Assembly (NCBI RefSeq): GCF_013385425.1
Contig: NZ_JACAQA010000021.1
Span: forward strand, 1 to 37,744
Origin: Pseudomonas gingeri
Lineage (GTDB): Bacteria; Pseudomonadota; Gammaproteobacteria; Pseudomonadales; Pseudomonadaceae
Direction of reading: 5' to 3'
Length of the DNA: 37,744 nt
Positions 1 to 8,665 of the stretch are shown here, piece after piece. The first letter of the stretch is position 1. Each line of letters starts with the position of its first letter. The translations under genes and the position numbers were made by a program. A model generated the notes under the pieces. It worked only from the letters and a program-made list of their open reading frames with translations, was not told the origin of the DNA and did no database searches.

Positions 1-75
1 CTTGCTGGCGATGGCGGCCGATAAGGCGATGCAAGACTCTCTGGCCTCATCGCCAGCAAGCCGGCTCCTACAGGG
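1..75. repeat. REP palindrome pair, truncated by window edge
   Basis: The right arm (about 48-75) reads as the inverse of the Pseudomonas REP core (GTAGGAGCCGGCTTGCTGGC). The left arm begins at base 1 with CTTGCTGGCGATGG, so the first part of the pair lies outside the window. This is the GCGATG-type REP. It sits just downstream of the minus-strand gene ending at 98. Confidence 0.85.
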
Positions 76-97
76 TGGCGGTGTTGAAAGACCCGGC

Positions 98-514
98 TTA
101 CTTTTTCATCAGCGCCGCACAGGCCGTCTTATAGGCTTCATGCTGATATTTGTTCAGCGTGGCCGGCAGGGCGAAGTCGAACTTCTTGTTCTGCGCGTTG
201 ATGGTCTGCGGTGACAGCAGCGTCACCTCGCAGTTTTCCAGCAACTGGAAAATCCCTTCGATCTTGAAAGTGGTCGGCCCACCGGCAAATTCGCCTTTCT
301 TGCTGCGCTTCTTGATAGCAATCCGCTCGATGCCCGCGTCCTGGACGAACGCCTTGACTTGGGCGGCGAAGGCTTTGACGTTGGCGGCCTCGTCATCCTC
401 GTCCAGGGCGATTTTCTTGATGGCGACGGCCACGTGCGCGAGGGCGCTGCCCTGCAAGGTGGCGATGGCGAAGATGGCTTCGCTGCCTTTGATTTCGATG
501 CCGCAGAGGGTCAT
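98..514 (-). CDS. DUF3010 family protein
   Basis: This encodes a 138-residue soluble protein with no signal peptide or membrane segment. The opening MTLCGIEIKGSEAIFAI and the central segment with IAIKKRSKKGEFAGG match what I know of the DUF3010 family of gammaproteobacteria, whose function is unknown. The N-terminal strand-Gly-Ile-Glu pattern is reminiscent of RNase H-like or ActK-type folds, but that is only an impression. The start is ATG at 514, preceded on the minus strand by AAGGA at suitable spacing. REP pairs lie on both sides, so it is probably a single-gene unit. The family assignment is fairly secure; the function is not known. Confidence 0.8.
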   Translation of the reverse strand: MTLCGIEIKGSEAIFAIATLQGSALAHVAVAIKKIALDEDDEAANVKAFAAQVKAFVQDAGIERIAIKKRSKKGEFAGGPTTFKIEGIFQLLENCEVTLLSPQTINAQNKKFDFALPATLNKYQHEAYKTACAALMKK

Positions 515-554
515 TGGAGTCCTTGGAGCGTTGGGGGAGGCGCCATGTTACCCC

Positions 555-657
555 TTGTAGGAGCGAGCTTGCTCGCGATGGTGGTCAACGATAACGCGGG
601 AAGTCTGATACCCCGTGGTGTCTGGCCATCCATCGCGAGCAAGCTCGCTCCTACAGT
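555..657. repeat. REP pair (inverted, GCGATG type)
   Basis: Two near-perfect inverted copies of TGTAGGAGCGAGCTTGCTCG face each other across about 50 bp. They fill the gap between two minus-strand genes (ends at 685 and start at 514). Nothing else is visible in this gap. Confidence 0.9.
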
Positions 658-684
658 GGGGCAGCGGCGATTAGCCGGAGGCGC

Positions 685-1170
685 TCAGTAGTAGACACCC
701 TCCTCACGAAACCTGGCCATCTGCCGGTAATTCCAGCACAGCAGGCAAAGGCACAGCGCAATCAGGCTCACACTGGCGCTGAAGATGTAGAAGTCCGCGC
801 GCTTGAAGCTGAATTCGCTCTTCAGGCTGTGAAAGCTCGGAAACCAGTCGGAATAGACGATCTGCACATGATCGCCGATCTGGTACGTCGGGTTCGCCAC
901 CATCGCGTTCAGGGAGTGAACGCCCTGGCCGCGGTTGCCCAACTCGTAGTCGAAGGCGTAGTAGATATCCGCTGGGGACGCCTGTCTGCGGGTGTCGATG
1001 ATTTGCGTGATGGTGCCGGTCACTTCCCGTGGCGCCGCCTTGATGGCGGCATACAGCAGCCCGCCGCTCTTGGATAACGCCGCCATGCCAAAGGCCAGGA
1101 AAATCAGGAAAAGCAGCAGGACGCCTCGGGTAAAGAGGTAGTCATGTTCGGTTTCTCGGGGCGCGTACAT
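685..1170 (-). CDS. DUF3592-like membrane protein
   Basis: This encodes a 161-residue protein with a hydrophobic segment at about residues 14-34 and another at about 128-148. They flank an extracytoplasmic domain of about 90 residues. That domain has the pattern of DUF3592 proteins: a beta-rich stretch beginning PREVTGTITQIIDTRR and ending IGDHVQIVYSDWFP. The start ATG at 1170 has AAGGAA upstream on the minus strand. The function is unknown. It may be cotranscribed with the DUF4239 gene upstream (70 bp gap), but nothing in the sequence proves this. Confidence 0.7.
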   Translation of the reverse strand: MYAPRETEHDYLFTRGVLLLFLIFLAFGMAALSKSGGLLYAAIKAAPREVTGTITQIIDTRRQASPADIYYAFDYELGNRGQGVHSLNAMVANPTYQIGDHVQIVYSDWFPSFHSLKSEFSFKRADFYIFSASVSLIALCLCLLCWNYRQMARFREEGVYY

Positions 1171-1239
1171 TCAAGTTCCTTTTGAATGAGTGGGTTCACT
1201 GCCCAGTCTAGTCGCTGTCCGTGGCCCGTGCAGGGCGCG

Positions 1240-2016
1240 TTAATCCATGGTTTTGCGCAGGTCGAGCATGATCTGGTCGAAGTAGTCGACGCGGATAAGG
1301 CCGATCCGCGGGTACTCGAAATCCAGGATCACATACAGCACACAGACCATCACCAGCGCATAACCCAGGCTGTACAGCCAGTTGCGCCTGGCCGTGCCGG
1401 CCATGTCGTAGCCGATGAACAGGGCGCTGACCAGGGTCAGGGCGACCAGCATCAGGTAGATCACCAGCGGCGGGTGGGTTTCCTGTGCCACCCCACGGGT
1501 GGTGGTGATGTCGATCATCGAGTTGAGGGCTTGCAGCAGATTGGAGCCCAGCGCCGGCGTGGGCATCTGCGGCAGCGCGGCGACCGACTGTTTCCAGATC
1601 TCCAGCTGCAAGGCATTGCCCCGCGCGTTGTCCAGGCTGGAATGGTCGAGTTCGTTGAGGTCGCGGTAGTAGGCGATGCGTGCGTCCACATAGTCGCGAA
1701 ACGCCTGGCGCAAGGCCGGTTGGTTGGCCGGCGGCAATAGATCCAGGCGTAACCAGGCGGTGCCCATGGCGTTGGTTTCTTCGACAATCAGATTGCGCCG
1801 GGCATCCAGCCGGGTGGCCGCGCCGGAAAAGGTGAAGGCGATCAACAGCGCCAACAGGCCAAAAACCGCGCCTTCGACGGCGCTGGTGCCGGTCCGCGCA
1901 CCCTCGGGGTCAAGGGCCAGATGGTGGTTGCCGATGCGGCGACCGATTTCAATAAACAGCACAATGGCGAGAAAAATCGCCAAGGCATACAGCGGAATGG
2001 CTGAAAGTGAGCGCAT
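1240..2016 (-). CDS. DUF4239 / bestrophin-like membrane protein
   Basis: This encodes a 258-residue integral membrane protein. Hydrophobic segments are visible at about residues 5-23, 45-65, 185-205 and 215-232, with a central hydrophilic helical region. The motif EGAVFGLLALLIAFTFSGA followed by a conserved RR-N-V-EE-NA-GT pattern is typical of the DUF4239 (bestrophin-like) family. The family's transport function in bacteria is unproven. The ATG at 2016 has AGGA upstream (2022-2025 on the opposite strand). The locus has no obvious link to betaine metabolism. Confidence 0.75.
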   Translation of the reverse strand: MRSLSAIPLYALAIFLAIVLFIEIGRRIGNHHLALDPEGARTGTSAVEGAVFGLLALLIAFTFSGAATRLDARRNLIVEETNAMGTAWLRLDLLPPANQPALRQAFRDYVDARIAYYRDLNELDHSSLDNARGNALQLEIWKQSVAALPQMPTPALGSNLLQALNSMIDITTTRGVAQETHPPLVIYLMLVALTLVSALFIGYDMAGTARRNWLYSLGYALVMVCVLYVILDFEYPRIGLIRVDYFDQIMLDLRKTMD

Positions 2017-2102
2017 ATGAAGATCCTGTGATGATCGTCAACGACTCGCCTGTACAGCCAATTCAGGACGGGATGCGCTCCAGTGTAGACAGCCGCCCGG
2101 GA

Positions 2103-2504
2103 TTATTCCTGGGCAATCGACTCAAGAAACTCCGACCGTTCGTCGCTCTTGCTCGCCAGGCAGTCGTACTGGTCGATGGTGAACGGCTTGCTCCCGGGTT
2201 TGGCCGGCAGCGGCGCAATGGCGCAATCGGCATCCCGCGACTTGATCCAGAGCTGTTGGGCCGCCTGCAGCTTGCCGGTGATATCGGCTGCTTGCGCCTT
2301 GTCATTGGCGTATTGCGTCTTGACCCGCTCCAGCAGCGCTTCGAAGTTTTCCTTGAGCAATTGCTCGGCGGTGTTCTTGCTGTAGGTGGCGCACTCCAGG
2401 GTCTGCTGGTCGTTTTCGACCGCGTCGCAGGGCGAGTTGTCCGCGTCTTCGGCCGCGTGGGCACCCAGGCTGACAAGCGCCAAAGCCAGGAAAATCGATT
2501 TCAT
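2103..2504 (-). CDS. LprI-family (DUF1311) secreted protein
   Basis: This encodes a 133-residue protein with a Sec signal peptide (MKSIFLALALVSLGAHA, cleavage likely after residue 17). The mature part contains four cysteines, a charged helical region, and the segment QQLWIKSRDADC. These are the hallmarks of the LprI-like DUF1311 domain, members of which have been described as lysozyme inhibitors. The likely location is the periplasm. The frame stays open upstream to 2711, but the start at 2504 is preferred because it gives a clean signal peptide. It is divergent from the dipeptidase-like gene. The lysozyme-inhibitor role is an inference from the family name only. Confidence 0.75.
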   Translation of the reverse strand: MKSIFLALALVSLGAHAAEDADNSPCDAVENDQQTLECATYSKNTAEQLLKENFEALLERVKTQYANDKAQAADITGKLQAAQQLWIKSRDADCAIAPLPAKPGSKPFTIDQYDCLASKSDERSEFLESIAQE

Positions 2505-2652
2505 TGCGGCGTCCCGATCCTTGATCAATAGAGGTGGCAGAGCGATGGAGGGCAATTCTGTCTCAAGCCCGGGCCAAAGAATAGTCGTACATGGACAAGT
2601 ACTTAAACCTACGGGCCGGAAATGCCCATGGCAACGCCCCTTTGTCGCGGAT

Positions 2653-2679
2653 TGACGCTTTCGGCAATTCCCCTGTCGT
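2653..2679 (+). promoter_or_regulatory. Candidate AraC-type (GbdR-like) operator
   Basis: TGACGC at 2653-2658 and TGTCGT at 2674-2679 form a direct repeat with a 21 bp period (two helical turns). It lies about 95 bp before the start of the dipeptidase-like gene that heads the dgc operon. Similar TGNCGY pairs occur upstream of gbcA and glyA. The P. aeruginosa AraC-family ArgR binds TGTCGC-type half-sites; GbdR belongs to the same AraC subgroup, so a related site is plausible. This is an inference. Confidence 0.35.
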
Positions 2680-2773
2680 TTTTGCACCCGGCTCTCCGGT
2701 CCCCTGGGCATATGCTGACCCCAAAGCGCCGGCAGACGATTCGGCGCGTGAATCGCTAATAGGGGACAGCCTG

Positions 2774-3751
2774 ATGAGCCCAGCCGAACTGCACGCCGAC
2801 AGCATCGTTATCGACGGGCTGATCATTGCCAAGTGGAACCGCGAACTGTTCGAGGACATGCGCAAAGGCGGGCTGACCGCCGCCAACTGCACCGTGTCGG
2901 TGTGGGAGGGCTTCCAGGCCACCGTCAACAGCATCGCCTCGAGCCAGAAACTGATCCGCGAGAACAGCGACCTGGTGATGCCGGTGCGCACCACCGCCGA
3001 TATTCGCAAGGCCAAGGAGCTGGGCAAGACCGGCATCCTCTTCGGCTTCCAGAATGCCCACGCTTTCGAAGACCAGATCGGCTATGTCGAGATCTTCAAG
3101 CAGCTGGGCGTCGGCATTGTGCAGATGTGCTACAACACCCAGAACCTGGTGGGCACCGGCTGCTATGAGCGTGACGGCGGCCTGTCGGGCTTCGGTCGTG
3201 AGATCGTCGCTGAAATGAACCGCGTCGGCATCATGTGCGACCTGTCCCATGTCGGTTCCAAGACCAGCGAGGAAGTCATCCTCGAATCGAAGAAGCCGGT
3301 GACCTATTCCCACTGCCTGCCTTCGGGTCTGAAAGAACATCCGCGCAACAAGTCCGACGCCGAACTGAAGTTCATTGCCGACCATGGTGGTTTTGTCGGT
3401 GTGACCATGTTCGCGCCGTTCCTCGCCAAGGGCATCGATTCGACCATCGACGACTACGCCGAGGCCATCGAATACGTGATGAATATCGTCGGCGAAGACG
3501 CCATCGGCATCGGCACCGACTTCACCCAGGGCCATGGCCAGGACTTCTTCGAATATCTGACCCACGACAAGGGCTACGCCCGTCGCCTGACCAGCTTCGG
3601 CAAGATCATCAACCCGCTGGGCATCCGCACCGTGGGCGAGTTCCCCAACCTCACCGAGACCCTGCTCAAGCGCGGTCACCCTGAGCGCGTGGTGCGAAAA
3701 ATCATGGGCGAAAACTGGGTCACCGTCCTCAAGGACGTCTGGGGCGAATAA
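2774..3751 (+). CDS. Membrane dipeptidase (M19)-like protein of the dgc operon
   Basis: This encodes 325 residues and is homologous to renal-type dipeptidases (amidohydrolase TIM barrel). Recognisable blocks are CDLSHVG (His159), TYSHC (His180), GIGTDF (Asp249) and the run YNTQNLVGTGCYE. The usual zinc motif DGHND is replaced by DGLII at residues 14-18. The bridging Glu is replaced by Gln93 (FGFQNAHAFED). Only the second metal site therefore looks intact. It heads the dimethylglycine demethylase operon, as PA5396 does in P. aeruginosa. The start at 2774 is chosen over upstream in-frame starts because AGGGGA at 2760-2765 is well placed and homology begins there. The substrate is unknown; true dipeptidase activity is doubtful. 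Confidence 0.85.
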   Translation: MSPAELHADSIVIDGLIIAKWNRELFEDMRKGGLTAANCTVSVWEGFQATVNSIASSQKLIRENSDLVMPVRTTADIRKAKELGKTGILFGFQNAHAFEDQIGYVEIFKQLGVGIVQMCYNTQNLVGTGCYERDGGLSGFGREIVAEMNRVGIMCDLSHVGSKTSEEVILESKKPVTYSHCLPSGLKEHPRNKSDAELKFIADHGGFVGVTMFAPFLAKGIDSTIDDYAEAIEYVMNIVGEDAIGIGTDFTQGHGQDFFEYLTHDKGYARRLTSFGKIINPLGIRTVGEFPNLTETLLKRGHPERVVRKIMGENWVTVLKDVWGE

Positions 3752-3846
3752 CGCCGCGGTCTTTTCCCAACTGACACACACCCTGCGCGCCGGTCGCGCA
3801 GGGCGTAAGCGGCCAGCCGCGATCAACGAATTCTGGAGTGTTACCC

Positions 3847-4377
3847 ATGGCTAAAATCGCCCCGCAACTGCCTATCGAAGTCGACAGCGAAACCGGTGTC
3901 TGGACGTCCGACGCCCTGCCGATGCTCTACGTGCCACGGCACTTCTTCGTCAACAACCACATGGGCATCGAAGAAGTCCTGGGTGCCGATGCCTACGCCG
4001 AGATCCTCTACAAGGCCGGCTACAAATCCGCCTGGCACTGGTGTGAAAAAGAAGCCGAATGCCATGGCCTGGAAGGCGTCGCGGTGTTCGAGCACTACAT
4101 GAAGCGCCTGTCGCAACGCGGCTGGGGCCTGTTCAAGATCCAGGACATTGACCTGGACAAAGGCACCGCCAGCGTCAAGCTCGAGCATTCGGCGTTCGTC
4201 TATGTCTACGGCAAGGTCGGGCGCAAGGTCGACTATATGTTCACCGGCTGGTTCGCCGGCGCCATGGACCAGATCCTGGCAGCACGCGGCAGCGCGATCC
4301 GTACCGTGGCCGAGCAGGTCTACGGTGGCTCCGAAGAAGGTCACGACGACGGCTTGTTCACCGTCAAGCCGTTGTAA
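3847..4377 (+). CDS. DUF5943-type conserved protein (PA5397-like)
   Basis: This encodes a 176-residue soluble protein beginning MAKIAPQLPIEV. It contains HFFVNNHMGIEEVLG, then a Trp/Cys/His-rich stretch (YKSAWHWCEKEAECHGLEG) and a C-terminal YMFTGWFAGAMDQI segment. The last part resembles the V4R (4-vinyl-reductase-like) small-ligand-binding fold by eye. I recognise it as the DUF5943 protein that always accompanies dgcA in pseudomonads. The function is unknown. GGAG at 3835-3838 sets the start at 3847. The gap to dgcA is 15 bp, so the two are surely cotranscribed. A role in handling demethylation products or as an accessory to DgcA is inference only. Confidence 0.75.
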   Translation: MAKIAPQLPIEVDSETGVWTSDALPMLYVPRHFFVNNHMGIEEVLGADAYAEILYKAGYKSAWHWCEKEAECHGLEGVAVFEHYMKRLSQRGWGLFKIQDIDLDKGTASVKLEHSAFVYVYGKVGRKVDYMFTGWFAGAMDQILAARGSAIRTVAEQVYGGSEEGHDDGLFTVKPL

Positions 4378-4392
4378 GTCGAGGATCGCACC

Positions 4393-6453
4393 ATGGCTTT
4401 CGAAGCAATGTTCCAGCCGATCCAGATCGGCAAACTGACCATCCGCAACCGCGTGCTCAGTACCGCCCACGCCGAGGTGTATGCCACCGACGGCGGCATG
4501 ACCACCGAACGTTATATCCGTTATTACGAAGAGAAGGCCAAGGGCGGCATCGGCCTGGCGATCTGCGGCGGTTCGTCCGTAGTGGCCATCGACAGCCCGC
4601 AGGAATGGTGGAGCTCGGTGAACCTGTCCACCGACCGCATCATCCCGCACTTCCAGAACCTGGCCGACGCCATGCACAAGCATGGCGCCAAGATCATGAT
4701 CCAGATTACCCACATGGGTCGTCGTTCGCGTTGGGACGGCTTCAACTGGCCGACCCTGATGTCGCCCTCGGGCGTGCGTGAGCCGGTGCACCGTGCCACC
4801 TGCAAGACCATCGAGCCGGAAGAAATCTGGCGGGTGATCGGCAACTACGCCCAGGCTGCGCGCCGGGCCAAGGAAGGCGGCCTCGACGGCGTCGAACTGT
4901 CCGCCGTGCACCAGCATATGATCGACCAGTTCTGGAGCCCGCGGGTCAACAAGCGCACCGACGAATGGGGCGGTACCTTCGAAGGCCGGATGAAGTTCGG
5001 CCTGGAAGTGCTCAAGGCCGTGCGCAAGGAGGTCGGCGACGATTTCTGCGTCGGCATGCGTATCTGTGGTGACGAGTTCCACCCGGATGGCCTGTCCCAC
5101 GAGGACATGAAGCAGATCGCCAAGTATTACGATGACACCGGCATGCTCGATTTCCTCGGTGTGGTCGGCTCGGGTTGCGACACCCACAACACCCTGGCCA
5201 ACGTGATCCCCAACATGAGCTTCCCGCCGGAGCCGTTCCTGCACCTGGCGGCCGGGATCAAGGAAGTGGTCAAGGTTCCGGTGCTGCACGCGCAGAACAT
5301 CAAGGACCCGAACCAGGCGACCCGTATTCTCGAAGGCGGTTATGTCGATATGGTCGGCATGACCCGCGCGCATATCGCCGACCCGCACCTGATCGCCAAG
5401 ATCAAGATGGGCCAGATCGACCAGATCAAGCAGTGCGTCGGTGCCAACTACTGCATCGACCGCCAGTACCAGGGCCTGGACGTACTCTGCATCCAGAACG
5501 CCGCGACCTCCCGTGAATACATGGGCGTGCCGCATATCATCGAGAAATCCACCGGGGTCAAGCGCAAGGTGGTGATCGTCGGTGCCGGTCCTGCCGGGAT
5601 GGAAGCCGCTCGCGTGGCCGCCGAACGTGGGCACGATGTGACCTTGTTCGAGAAGAAAGACGCCATCGGCGGGCAGATCACCACGGCTTCGAAAGCGCCG
5701 CAGCGTGACCAGATCGCCGGTATCACCCGCTGGTTCCAGCTGGAGCTGGCGCGTCTGAAGGTCGACCTGCGTCTGGGCACCGCTGCTGATGCCGCGACTA
5801 TCCTCGACCTGCGTCCGGATATCGTAGTGTTGGCCGTCGGCGGGCATCCGAACCTGGAACAGAACGAACACTGGGGCGCCGCCGAAGGGCTGGTGGTCAG
5901 CAGCTGGGACGTGCTCGATGGCAAGGTCGCACCGGGCAAGAATGTGCTGGTCTACGACACCATCTGTGAGTTCACCGGTATGTCGGTCGCCGACTTCCTC
6001 GCCGACAAGGGCAGCCAGGTGGAAATCGTCACCGACGATATCAAGCCGGGTGTAGCGATTGGCGGTACGTCGTTCCCGACCTACTACCGCAGCATGTACC
6101 CGAAAGAAGTGATCATGACCGGCGACATGATGCTGGAAAAGGTCTATCGCGAGGGCGACAAGCTGGTGGCGGTGCTGGAGAACGAATACACCGGTGCCAA
6201 GGAAGAGCGGGTGGTCGACCAGGTGGTGGTGGAGAACGGCGTGCGTCCGGACGAGGAAATCTACTACGGGCTCAAGGAAGGTTCGCGCAACAAGGGCCAG
6301 ATCGATGTCGAAGCCCTGTTCGCGATCAAGCCGCAGCCTTCGCTGAGCGAGTCGGGCGACGGTTACTTGCTGTTCCGCATCGGCGACTGTGTGGCCCAGC
6401 GCAACACGCACGCGGCGATCTATGACGCGTTGCGTCTGTGCAAGGATTTCTAA
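4393..6453 (+). CDS. dgcA: Dimethylglycine demethylase subunit DgcA
   Basis: This encodes 686 residues in the layout of trimethylamine dehydrogenase and 2,4-dienoyl-CoA reductase. An FMN-binding old-yellow-enzyme TIM barrel spans about 1-340. An Fe-S cysteine cluster spans about 348-366. An FAD/NAD(P)-binding domain starts near residue 390 with VVIVGAGPAGMEAARVAAER. The enzyme converts dimethylglycine to sarcosine in the betaine pathway, with DgcB. In trimethylamine dehydrogenase the cluster motif is CxxCxxC plus a distal Cys. Here it reads CVGANYC, with Ala351 at the second position and the fourth Cys at 366, so only three ligands are visible. GAGGA precedes the ATG. Gene identity is strong from sequence and neighbours. 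Confidence 0.93.
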   Translation: MAFEAMFQPIQIGKLTIRNRVLSTAHAEVYATDGGMTTERYIRYYEEKAKGGIGLAICGGSSVVAIDSPQEWWSSVNLSTDRIIPHFQNLADAMHKHGAKIMIQITHMGRRSRWDGFNWPTLMSPSGVREPVHRATCKTIEPEEIWRVIGNYAQAARRAKEGGLDGVELSAVHQHMIDQFWSPRVNKRTDEWGGTFEGRMKFGLEVLKAVRKEVGDDFCVGMRICGDEFHPDGLSHEDMKQIAKYYDDTGMLDFLGVVGSGCDTHNTLANVIPNMSFPPEPFLHLAAGIKEVVKVPVLHAQNIKDPNQATRILEGGYVDMVGMTRAHIADPHLIAKIKMGQIDQIKQCVGANYCIDRQYQGLDVLCIQNAATSREYMGVPHIIEKSTGVKRKVVIVGAGPAGMEAARVAAERGHDVTLFEKKDAIGGQITTASKAPQRDQIAGITRWFQLELARLKVDLRLGTAADAATILDLRPDIVVLAVGGHPNLEQNEHWGAAEGLVVSSWDVLDGKVAPGKNVLVYDTICEFTGMSVADFLADKGSQVEIVTDDIKPGVAIGGTSFPTYYRSMYPKEVIMTGDMMLEKVYREGDKLVAVLENEYTGAKEERVVDQVVVENGVRPDEEIYYGLKEGSRNKGQIDVEALFAIKPQPSLSESGDGYLLFRIGDCVAQRNTHAAIYDALRLCKDF

Positions 6454-6530
6454 CGGCATCACACCATCACCTGTGGTGAAGGGGCAGGTCCATCAGTCAG
6501 GAAATGGGATATCGAAAACGCCACATAACC

Positions 6531-6606
6531 TTGTAGGAGCAGGGCTTGCCCGCGAAGGGGCCCTTGAGGCCGCTAAAAGCTTCGCGGGCAAGCCCTGCTC
6601 CTACAG
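6531..6606. repeat. REP pair inside the dgc operon
   Basis: Perfect inverted arms of the GCGAAG-type REP (TGTAGGAGCAGGGCTTGCCC and complement) are separated by about 30 bp. They lie in the 268 bp gap between dgcA and dgcB. Such a hairpin in mid-operon could lower downstream transcription or stabilise upstream mRNA. No promoter is obvious in the rest of the gap. Confidence 0.9.
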
Positions 6607-6721
6607 GGACGGTGTTCGGCCTTGACTGATAGGTGCATCCCCTTCGCCACAAGTAGGTGCGCAGCCTTCATCGGAACGCACATGAACCCTTGCAAGACCC
6701 GAGGTCTTTGGGAGCTGCACC

Positions 6722-8665
6722 ATGTTGAACACCCTTCTTCCCATCCTGTTGTTTGCCGCCCTGGGCCTTGCCGTCCTCGGCGCGCTGCGGCGGGTAGCCA
6801 TGTGGCGTCGCGGCCGACCGTCGAAAGTCGATCTGCTCGGCGGCCTTTTCGCCATGCCCAAGCGCTATATGGTCGACCTGCACCACGTGGTGGCGCGGGA
6901 CAAATACATTGCCAACACCCACGTTGCCACGGCCGGTGGTGCAGTGGCATCCATCGTCCTGGCGATCCTGGTGCACGGTTTCGGCCTGCATAACCGCATC
7001 CTCGGCTATGCCTTGCTGCTGATGTCGGCGCTGATGTTTGTCGGTGCGATCTTTGTTTACCTGCGTCGCCGCAACCCGCCTTCCCGTCTGTCGAAAGGCC
7101 CGTGGATGCGCCTGCCGAAAAGCCTGCTGGCGTTCTCGGCGTCGTTTTTCCTGGTGACCCTGCCGGTGGCCGGCATCCTTCCGGAAGATTTCGGCGGTTG
7201 GGTACTGGCGCTGATCCTCGGTCTTGGTGTGCTGTGGGGCGTGTCGGAGCTGTTCTTCGGCATGACCTGGGGCGGCCCGATGAAGCACGCCTTCGCCGGT
7301 GCCCTGCACCTGGCCTGGCACCGTCGCGCCGAACGCTTCGGCGGCGGCCGTTCCACCGGCCTCAAGCCGCTGGACCTGAGCGACCCGAAGGCGCCGCTGG
7401 GCGTGGAGAAACCCAAGGACTTCACCTGGAACCAACTGCTGGGCTTCGACGCCTGCGTGCAGTGCGGTAAATGTGAAGCCGCCTGCCCGGCGTTCGCCGC
7501 CGGCCAGCCGTTGAACCCGAAAAAACTGATTCAGGACATGGTGGTCGGCCTGGCCGGTGGCACCGACGCGAACTTCGCCGGCAGCCCGTATCCAGGCAAA
7601 GCCATCGGCGAGCATGCAGGTAACCCGCACCAGCCGATCGTCAACGGCCTGGTGGACGCCGAGACCCTGTGGTCCTGCACCACCTGCCGCGCCTGCGTCG
7701 AGGAATGCCCGATGATGATCGAGCACGTCGATGCCATCGTCGATATGCGTCGTCACCTGACCCTGGAAAAAGGCGCGACCCCGAACAAGGGCGCCGAAGT
7801 CCTGGAAAACCTGATCGCCACCGACAACCCCGGCGGTTTCGCCCCGGGCGGTCGGATGAACTGGGCGGCGGACCTGAACCTCAACCTGCTCGGCGAGAAG
7901 AAAACCACCGACGTGCTGTTCTGGGTCGGCGACGGTGCCTTCGATATGCGCAACCAGCGGACCCTGCGTGCTTTCGTCAAAGTGCTGAAGGCGGCCAAGG
8001 TCGACTTCGCGGTACTCGGCCTGGAAGAGCGCGACAGCGGTGACGTGGCCCGGCGCCTGGGCGACGAGGCAACCTTCCAGCTGTTGGCCAAACGCAATAT
8101 CCAGACCCTGGCCAAATACAGCTTCAAGCGCATCGTCACCTGCGACCCCCACAGTTTCCATGTGCTGAAAAACGAATACGGTGCTTTCGGCGGCGAGTAC
8201 CTGGTGCAGCATCACAGCACCTATATGGCCGAACTGATCGGCGCCGGTGCCCTGAACCTCGGGCAGCACAAAGGCAACAGCGTGACCTATCACGATCCGT
8301 GCTACCTCGGCCGCTACAACGGCGAGTATGAAGCGCCGCGCGATGTACTGCGGGCCCTGGGGATCGAGGTCAAGGAAATGCAGCGCTCCGGCTTCCGTTC
8401 CCGTTGCTGCGGCGGCGGTGGCGGCGCGCCGATCACCGATATTCCCGGCAAGCAGCGGATTCCCGATATGCGCATGGACGACATCCGCGAAACCGGTGCC
8501 GAACTGGTGGCGGTCGGTTGCCCGCAATGCACGGCGATGCTCGAAGGCGTGGTCGAACCGCGTCCGCTGATCAAGGATCTGGCCGAGTTGGTGGCCGACG
8601 CCCTGCTTGAAGAAGCGGCGCCGAGCAAACCAGCCCCCAAGCGTGAACCCGCGGAGGTGCACTGA
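6722..8665 (+). CDS. dgcB: Dimethylglycine catabolism Fe-S membrane protein DgcB
   Basis: This encodes a 647-residue membrane-bound Fe-S protein. About five hydrophobic segments occupy residues 1-175. Two 4Fe-4S ferredoxin motifs follow: CVQCGKCEAACP (Cys245, 248, 251, 255) and CTTCRACVEECP (Cys319, 322, 325, 329). Two heterodisulfide-reductase-type cysteine blocks come near the C-terminus (DPCYLGR with RCCGGGGG, and VGCPQC). It is expected to pass electrons from dimethylglycine oxidation, through the ETF or DgcA, to the quinone pool. GGGAG at 6710-6714 supports the start. Its stop overlaps the etfA start by one base (TGATG), which indicates translational coupling. It matches PA5399 in content and position. 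Confidence 0.92.
   Translation: MLNTLLPILLFAALGLAVLGALRRVAMWRRGRPSKVDLLGGLFAMPKRYMVDLHHVVARDKYIANTHVATAGGAVASIVLAILVHGFGLHNRILGYALLLMSALMFVGAIFVYLRRRNPPSRLSKGPWMRLPKSLLAFSASFFLVTLPVAGILPEDFGGWVLALILGLGVLWGVSELFFGMTWGGPMKHAFAGALHLAWHRRAERFGGGRSTGLKPLDLSDPKAPLGVEKPKDFTWNQLLGFDACVQCGKCEAACPAFAAGQPLNPKKLIQDMVVGLAGGTDANFAGSPYPGKAIGEHAGNPHQPIVNGLVDAETLWSCTTCRACVEECPMMIEHVDAIVDMRRHLTLEKGATPNKGAEVLENLIATDNPGGFAPGGRMNWAADLNLNLLGEKKTTDVLFWVGDGAFDMRNQRTLRAFVKVLKAAKVDFAVLGLEERDSGDVARRLGDEATFQLLAKRNIQTLAKYSFKRIVTCDPHSFHVLKNEYGAFGGEYLVQHHSTYMAELIGAGALNLGQHKGNSVTYHDPCYLGRYNGEYEAPRDVLRALGIEVKEMQRSGFRSRCCGGGGGAPITDIPGKQRIPDMRMDDIRETGAELVAVGCPQCTAMLEGVVEPRPLIKDLAELVADALLEEAAPSKPAPKREPAEVH

Noticed and set aside
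2591..2773. N-terminal extension of the dipeptidase-like protein from an in-frame ATG at 2591
   Set aside because: The extension has no homology-like pattern, overlaps the candidate operator, and a good ribosome-binding site exists just before 2774.
3841..6462. An 873-codon open frame on the minus strand opposite the DUF5943-like gene and dgcA
   Set aside because: The composition (very rich in His, Asp, Val, Gly) is typical of the antisense frame of a GC-rich gene, and the plus strand holds well-identified enzymes.
6668..8662. A 664-codon minus-strand frame opposite dgcB
   Set aside because: It is an antisense shadow; the plus strand carries DgcB with intact ferredoxin motifs.
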